Shown one piece after another: positions 58,162-64,000 of a DNA stretch of 64,000 nucleotides. A model generated the notes under the pieces. That model worked only from the letters and a program-made list of their open reading frames with translations, was not told the DNA's origin and made no database searches. Position 1 is the stretch's first letter. Each line of letters starts with the position of its first letter. The DNA comes from Uloborus plumipes. Taxonomy: Eukaryota; Arthropoda; Arachnida; Araneae; Uloboridae. Location: positions 1 through 64,000 of the forward strand of contig JAXGGA010001023.1 in NCBI GenBank assembly GCA_038373865.1, read 5' to 3'. The position numbers were made by a program, and so were the translations under genes.

Positions 58162-58621
58162 TCACGGGAGTTCATGGCCCCTGATCAAGTGTCTCCCGGC
58201 GGTTTTTTGTTCTTATATATGTACCTAAGCTCTGTACCAAATTTCACACTGGTATCCGGAAGTGAAATATTTCGGCTGTTTTTGTCGCTAACTCCACAGA
58301 CTATTGGTCCCTTGGGCCGGCGCATAAGTGAGAGTTCGCTGTAATAAGTATTTTGCAACAAAAAGCAGTATCATAGCTAGAAAAATTTTCTGGACGATGA
58401 CTTTAAAATTGAAGAAATAATAATTATTTTATTAAGTAAATAATTACTGTAAGAAAAATTATCTCAAATAAATCTGATTTCTTACTTATTTTTTATGCAT
58501 AATTTAAAAGAGATATTATTATTGACTATATTTGTTGAAAACTTAGAAATTAACAAAAACCCACTTTTGACAAAAACCCGAGCGGGTTTTTCTGGGCTGG
58601 GTCCACCTTTGCCAACCTTGG

Positions 58622-60940
58622 TAATGACTGAGAGTGCTAAAAGAGTTTTTTTTGTGGATTATATTATATTATCTATTCGTTTGATGTGGCTATAGAGAAA
58701 TAAAAGTAAATCTTGAACCACGCTTATCAACTTCATTTGTCTATTCTCCCCAAATAGGGTCTATCAAGGTCACATAGGGACCCCGTTATCGTAATCTGCC
58801 CAGGGCCTCCGATACGTTAATTCTGTTAATCCATTATTGACATAATCCATTCCCTCCGCTATGTTAATCTACTATTAAAGGCTCCCCTGATGACACCGGG
58901 GGAAACTGTTATGACACTTGGCACGTTTTTAAACACAATGCGCCTGAAACGTTTCGACCAATGCGCAGCTAAAGCGGATGACGATTGCTCGATCAAGCGG
59001 CAGGATCATCATCAGCATGAATGATACGTTGGAAAATGGTGGGAGAAATTCTTGATTTGAGTCAACTAAGCAGTTCATTGGCAAAGCAGTCGCGGGACAT
59101 AGCAGTATTTTGCAAATATTTTGGCCTGTCAAAACATTTTGCAAAATTCATGAAATATCCACCCAGTGGCTGCTCAGTCTTCATTTAGAGCAGTGGTTCC
59201 CAACCTGTGGGTCGCGACCCCAAATGTGGTCGCGACATCATCCATAGAGTGGAATTTTTTTTTATTACAAGTTCGAAAATTAATGTGAGTTTAGGGGAAA
59301 AATAGAAACTTTTGAGTAGCATTAATACTTGAGCGCAGTAGCAAACCCAGAAGCGACGTTATGGGGCTACGTCAACCCCCTCCCTCTGCCCTGACCTCCT
59401 CCCCCTCCCCACAACGTCTTCTAAGATTAGTTAAAAATTTGGTTCTAAGTACTTCAATCTCTTCTAATTTCCGAGAAACACAGCCCTTTCTTTATTGTTT
59501 CTCTCGCAATCTAAAATCTTACAAAGTTTTGTTTTTCTATCAATTTCGAATTATTCTTCGGAGATAGCTCCTGTACTCCAGCCAGTAGTGTAAACAGGAG
59601 GCTCAATAGATAAATAGATAAATAAAATAAATAGATAGTAAAGAAATAAATAAGTAACCAAAAATTTTAAAATAGAAAAATTAAAAAAAAAAAAAGGAGG
59701 AAAACAGAAAGACACGACAGTTGCAGCTGATCAGGTTATTTCTCAATCGTGACATGCTTCCCAGAAAATCCAAAACGGTGTCGAAACATCTCCATCAAAG
59801 CGCGCTGCGGTAACTGTTTCGCGAGTCATTATTTCACTCGGAAAGGAGCGTTTGTGAGCAATCGTTTGAGTAAAGCATCTTCCTTCAGAGACAGGTTTCT
59901 GAAAACTAGTATTCCAAAAGCGAAGGTTGGTTTTCCTCTTTCGAGGCAATGACTAAGGCCGCATGAATTTCAGCGGAATTTCTCACGTTGTTATTCATCT
60001 TATTACTAAATGCGTCGCGCGGTTTACCTCGAAAATAAAAGTTGTGTCAAGTGACCCAAGTTCAACAATCAGGCTTAAATGAAAGGAAAGCAATTAATTA
60101 TGGTTTGAAAACACTAAAAAACACGCTTTTAGAGTAACTGATTTCCCTTTAATTTTTCAAAACTATTGAATATCCGACTAAGTTGTTTATATGCATTAGT
60201 ATTAAATATATTACTTTCATATTTGTAAAGAACGTGAAATTTATCTTTTATTCGGAGTTACATGCATTCAAACAAACAAATGAACCCACTTGTGAAACTA
60301 ATAAAAGTGTAAATGAATACAAGAAATACCTTTGTGCTATTGATGTGAAGTTTTAATCCAACGTTAAAGAAGCGCAAGTAACAGGTATGCTGCAGACGTG
60401 TGTTTCGGGGCGACAAGGAACCCCTCTTTCGATGCAAGAAGTGTGAGCTTTAGGATGAAGAATCATTTTATCGGATGATTCTTTTTTTTTGAAGCCCCGA
60501 TTTTTTTTTTTTGAAGTAAAAAAAGTGTGAATTTTTGAGTATCCTCGTACCTCTGGGCCGAATTTGCGAAGATCCGACGTTAAATGGATTTCTATTAGAA
60601 ACACATATTTTTAGAGCTATACTGATGTTTTAAAGCATAAAAATAGAAGAGAGAGAGGGGGGCAAGTTTGTTGGGGGGGGGGGGGCACTTTTTAAAGTGG
60701 GTTAAGGAAATAAGCCGTGCGAACAGCATAAATGTAAAAGTTCAATAAACACGACACTTTAAAGCTCGAAAGATCCAAACCACTACCGCATGGAAAATAA
60801 CGCCTTGATTAGTCTTCCTACCATGCCCCAGAGTTTTGCGCCACCGCGCAGCTTCTTGAAAGATATAGGGATGCCGGCGGGGGGGGGGGGGGAAGTAATA
60901 TGGAGCAAGTTACGTCAGGAAATATTTTTGAGGGGGGGGG
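58622..60940. other. Unassigned stretch between the two arrays
   Basis: Short frames only. 59191-59224 (CAGTGGTTCCCAACCTGTGG followed by GTCGCGACCC) is like the left end of a hAT-type element, without a partner. A 'AAATAGAT' simple repeat lies at about 59607-59655. G runs occur at 60672-60686, 60879-60892 and 60934-60942. Confidence 0.45.
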
Positions 60941-60944
60941 GTCA

Positions 60945-63416
60945 AATTGGCCGCTTTTACAGGTAAATACGTTTGTTTAACTCCCCCTAAAACTCCATCA
61001 TAGATTTACATATTTCAAAACTCAACAATATCATCTGAAAGCGCTTTAAAAGATCTATTTAGAAAGATTTAATTTTTCTTTTTGAGGTCAAGGGCCCACC
61101 TGTGATGACGTCATCAAAATGGCCGCTTTTACAGGTAAATGCGCTCATGTAACTGTTTAAAACTCCATCATAGATTTAAATATTGCGAAACTGAAATATA
61201 TAATCCGAAAACGCTTTAAAAGAGCTATTTTTTAGTGCTTGGTTTTATTTTCTAAGACAAATAGTTGAAAAGTTATAGCAATTTTAAATTGAAAATGTAT
61301 AACAAACGTATTTACCTGTAAAAGCGGCCATTTTGATGACTGCATCACAGGTTTTCCCTTGATCTTAGAAAGAAAAATTAAATCTTTATAAATAGCTATT
61401 TTAAAGAGCTTTCAGATGATATATTTGAGTTTTGCAATATTTGAACCTCTGATGGAGTTTTAGGGGGAGTTAAACAAACGTATTTACCTGGAAAAAAACG
61501 GGCATATTGATGACGTCATCACAGGTGGGCCCTTGACCTTACAAAGAAAAATGAAATCTTTCTAAATAGCTCTTTTAAAGAGCTTTCAGGTGATATAGGT
61601 TAGTTTTAACATATTTAAATCTATGATGGAGTTTTAGGGGGAGTTAAATAAACGTATTTACCTGTAAAAGCGGCCATTTTGATGACGTCATTACAGGTGG
61701 GACCTTAAAAAGAAAAATGAAATCTTTCTAAATAGCTCTTTTAAAGAGCTTTCAGATGATATATTTGAGTTTTGCAATATATCAATCTATGATGGAGTTT
61801 TAAGCAGTTAAACGAACGTATTTACGTGTAAAAGCGGCCATTTTGATGACGTCATCACAGGTGGGCCGTTAACCTCAGCAAGAAAAAAGAATATTTTCTA
61901 AATAGATCTTTTAAAGCGCTTTCAGATGATATAGTTGAGTTTTGCAATATTTAAATCTATGATGGAGTTTTAGGGGGAGTTAAACAAACGTATTTACCTG
62001 TAAAAGCGGCCATTTTGCTGACGTCATTACAGGTGGGACCTTGACCTGATCTGAAAGCTCTTTTAAAAAGCTTTCAGATCAGGGGTGCCCATCCCCCCCA
62101 AGCTCAATGGCGCAAATTCCCCCCCAAAATTTTTCACAATCCTCTTTTGCTTTTCATTTTTTATATTTACCCCTCTTTTTTATTTTATTTATTCTTTAAA
62201 TATTATTTATTTATTTTTTAAATATTATTTATTTATTTTTTAATATTTTTTATTTGTTTAAAAAAAATTATTATTTTTTTTAAATTAATTTATTTTTTAT
62301 ATTTCGATTATTTTTTTTATTATTAATTTTTAGATGTACTAATTATGCGCAGAATAGAATCACTTTTTTGCTCTTCCACACATTCCAAGCACACACACAG
62401 AGAAAAAATAAATAAATAAATAATAAATAATAATAAAGTAATAAAATAAATAATTAAATAAAAAAATAAATTAATGAATAATTTTTATTTAAAAAAATCA
62501 GTAACTACTTTATATAAAAAAATAAATGAATAAATAATTTAAATAAATAAATAATAGGTTAATAATTTAAATAAATAAATAATAAGTTTTAAAAAATCCC
62601 CCCCAAAAATTTTGATGGCGCAACTTGCGCCATAATCCCCCCCCCCCCGTGGGCACCCCTGTTTCAGATGATATACTTGAGTTTTGCAATATATCAATCT
62701 ATAATGGAGTTTTAAGCAGTTAAACGAACGTATTTACCTGTAAAAGCGGCCGTTTTGATGACGTCATCACAGGTGGGCCCTTGACCTCAGTAAGAAAAAT
62801 TAAATATTTTCTAAATAGATCTTTTAAAGCGCTTTCAGATGATATAGTTGAGTTTTGAAATATTTCAATCTATGATGGAGTTTTAGGGGGAGTTAAACAA
62901 ACCTATTTACCTGTAAAAACGGCCATTTTGATGACGTCATCACAGGTGGGCCCTTGACCTCAGTAAGAAAAATTAAATATTTTCTAAATAGATCTTTTAA
63001 AGCGCTTTCAGATGATATAGTTGAGTTTTGAAATATTTCAATCTATGATGGAGTTTTAGGGGGAGTTAAACAAACCTATTTACCTGTAAAAACGGCCATT
63101 TTGATGACGTCATCACAGGTGGGCCCTTGACCTTAGAAAGAAAAATCAAATCTTTCTAAATAGCTCTTTTACAGAGCTTTCAGATGATATATTTGAGTTT
63201 CGCAATATTTAAATCTATGATGGATTTTTAAGCAGTTAAACGAACGTATTTACCTGTAAAAGCGGCCATTTTGATGACGTCATCACAGAATGACCTTGAC
63301 CTCCGATTAAGTGTCTCCCGGCGTTTTTTTTGTCCTCCTATGTGAATATAAGCCCCACATGAAATTTCAGACTGGTATCCGGAAGTGAAATATTTTTGCA
63401 CTAACTCCACGGACTA
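60945..63416. mobile_element. Palindromic satellite-bearing element, left-truncated copy
   Basis: The right end (GGCGTTTTTTTTGTCCTCCT ... CACTAACTCCACGGACTA, to 63416) matches the ends of 54914-58303. The left terminus is missing: the sequence begins abruptly after a G run at about 60942. Two forward units (TGACGTCA at 61106) are separated by a ~75-bp unrelated spacer (61230-61303) from inverted units with TGACGTCA at 61511, 61683, 61847, 62019, 62759, 62932, 63105 and 63275, plus one decayed site near 61336. A hAT-like MITE interrupts the inverted arm. Confidence 0.85.
62080..62661. mobile_element. hAT-like MITE inside the array, perfect 8-bp duplication
   Basis: CAGGGGTGCCCATCCCCCCC at the left and a right end CCCCCCGTGGGCACCCCTG; TTTCAGAT on both sides exactly (62072-62079, 62662-62669). 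The interior is an almost pure A/T tract of AAAT/ATTT runs between two 'GATGGCGCAA' words in opposite orientation. 582 bp. It inserted after the array existed. Confidence 0.9.
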
Positions 63417-63455
63417 TCCGGGAAACACGACATTACAGTGTCTTCTCTCCGACAG

Positions 63456-63468
63456 GGATGCTGCCGAG
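63456..63468 (+). other. 5'-UTR part of the plexin exon, with acceptor
   Basis: TCTTCTCTCCGACAG ending at 63455 is a plausible acceptor with a short polypyrimidine tract. Thirteen bases separate it from the ATG. If this acceptor is real, the palindromic element forms the 3' end of the preceding intron; if not, the element borders the promoter. Confidence 0.4.
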
Positions 63469-63842
63469 ATGACGCTCCTCCTCCTGCTGCTGACGGCGGC
63501 GTGCGCGGGCGGCTCCTTCGTCCGGTTCCGCGACCCGCACCACCCCGAGCCCCTGCTGACGGTGCTGCTGCGCCCCTGCGCGCCCGCGCCCTGCCGGGGC
63601 GCAGACGTGTACGTGGGCGGCACCAACGCCCTCCTCCACCTGGACGCGGCGCTGCGCCCGAGGGCGCGCGTCTCCACGGGCCCCGCGCTCGACTGCGCCC
63701 CGGACGCCCCCGCGCCCTGCGGCGCGGCCCCCGCCCACGACCGCAGCCGCGCCCTGCTGCTGGCGCCGCCCCTGCTGCTCAGCTGCGGCACGCTGCACCA
63801 GGGCATGTGCCGCCTGCACAAGGCCGACGACATCGCCTCCAG
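63469..63842 (+). CDS. Plexin, first coding exon (signal peptide and start of sema domain)
   Basis: From ATG 63469 the frame encodes MTLLLLLLTAACAGG, a clear signal peptide, then an extracellular segment with VYVGGTNALLHLD (the sema-domain 'YVGA-N-L--L' strand), VSTGPALDCAPDAPAPC with paired cysteines, and LLLSCGTLHQGMCRLHKADDIAS, which matches the plexin 'L-CGS--QG-C--R---DI' signature. Plexins are single-pass receptors for semaphorins. The donor GTGATC at 63843 leaves phase 2. The exon is extremely GC-rich and rich in Pro/Ala/Arg, unlike the AT-rich surroundings, so several other frames are open by chance. Plexin A versus B cannot be decided from this exon. Confidence 0.75.
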
Positions 63843-63854
63843 GTGATCGTTTAA

Positions 63855-64000
63855 TCTATACATATAAAAATGAATGTACATACAGGGTGCCCACTCCTAT
63901 CGTGGACCAGTAGCTAATTTCTTAACCGTTAGAGATAAGCATATAGTTCATTTGGGAAAAATCTCTAAATTACGAAAGGAATTTTGGGTCCATTCAATGT
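63855..64000 (+). mobile_element. Candidate Helitron 5' end with a mariner-like end inside
   Basis: TCTATACATATAAAAATGAA preceded by A is a typical Helitron 5' terminus, 12 bases after the plexin donor. At 63883 CAGGGTGCCCACTCCTA follows TA, like a mariner left terminus. Both run out of the window, so neither can be confirmed. Confidence 0.35.

Larger units (their letters stand above)
54914..58303. mobile_element. Palindromic satellite-bearing element, complete copy
   Basis: Starts TAGTCCGTGGAGTTAGTG and ends in the near complement (CGCTAACTCCACAGACTA). About 130 bp of unique sequence follows each end in inverted orientation (TTTCCGGATACCAGT...; GCCGGGAGACACTTGATC...). Everything between is ~171-bp tandem units: 15 in one orientation, then 5 inverted. 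TTG lies on both sides (54911-54913, 58304-58306) and occurs once in the related uninterrupted element, indicating a 3-bp target duplication. No protein is encoded; mobility must have depended on another element's transposase, if it moved as a unit. Confidence 0.82.
54390..58341. mobile_element. pogo-like element carrying the palindromic array
   Basis: Ends CAGTGAACTCTCACTTATAA and GGCGCATAAGTGAGAGTTCGCTG next to TA (54388-54389, 58342-58343). It is homologous, in opposite orientation, to 25835-26409. That copy reads straight through where this one is split at 54913/58304, so the 3.4-kb block 54914-58303 is a later insertion. Confidence 0.82.
53503..58620. mobile_element. Outermost hAT-like element of a three-level nest
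   Basis: CCAGGGTTGGCAAAAGCC at the left and the near complement CTTTGCCAACCTTG at the right, with 'ACCCGGGTTTTTCTGGG' type words inside both ends. Flanks GTAATGAG (53495-53502) and GTAATGAC (58621-58628) differ at one base. Removing the nested 54390-58341 element leaves about 1.17 kb of AT-rich, non-coding sequence. Confidence 0.75.

Noticed and set aside
53355..58812. A fourth, outermost element around the 53503-58620 nest
   Set aside because: Only about ten bases of possible inverted match (GGGCAGGTGCCC versus TGCCCAGGGCC) and no target duplication; too weak to call.
63438..63854. Other long open frames on both strands across the plexin exon (up to 155 codons)
   Set aside because: They arise because the exon is extremely GC-rich and so has few stop codons in any frame. 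Only the 63469 frame has a signal peptide and sema-domain motifs.

Overview
The window is eukaryotic: spliced genes with GT..AG introns, AT-rich non-coding DNA and very dense transposon remains. The gene content (UQCRQ, RpS14, a plexin) is animal. Several repeats look like ones I associate with spider and other arachnid genomes, so a chelicerate, most likely a spider, is my best guess. That is inference from repeat style; no marker gene settles it.

Layout. The first 79 bases hold the start of a retroelement gag-like ORF on the minus strand. At 594-747 (minus) lies the first coding exon of UQCRQ, subunit 8 of mitochondrial complex III. It is arranged head to head with RpS14 (uS11, a 40S ribosomal protein), which is complete in four coding exons between 1575 and 12534 and gives 151 residues. 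The shared ~830-bp gap probably carries a divergent promoter. At the far right, 63469-63842 is the first coding exon of a plexin (signal peptide plus start of the sema domain), continuing beyond the window.

The ~51 kb between RpS14 and the plexin, and the RpS14 introns, contain no other gene I can support. They are layers of DNA transposons, often nested and datable by who sits inside whom. Families seen: hAT-like elements with 8-bp target duplications (4498, 16377, 27536, 31147, 37680, 62080 and others); pogo-like elements at TA sites (13798, 25835, 54390) plus a broken pogo transposase; Tc1/mariner elements (28295, 47717, 51448), of which 51448-52666 is nearly intact with 27-bp perfect inverted ends; a Harbinger-like MITE (20591) inside a dead LINE RNase H; a Helitron (47483-49165) whose exact empty site is visible in a paralogous repeat; and a 1.1-kb two-copy family with 4-bp target duplications (39452 and 47231). 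tRNA-derived SINEs are scattered through the region.

The most unusual object is a large palindromic element built from ~171-bp tandem units, each carrying the 8-bp palindrome TGACGTCA (the CRE/ATF core). One copy (54914-58303) has 15 head-to-tail units, an abrupt inversion and 5 units in the opposite direction, between terminal inverted repeats, nested inside two older elements. A second, left-truncated copy (60945-63416) has its own inversion and ends 40 bp before the plexin exon.
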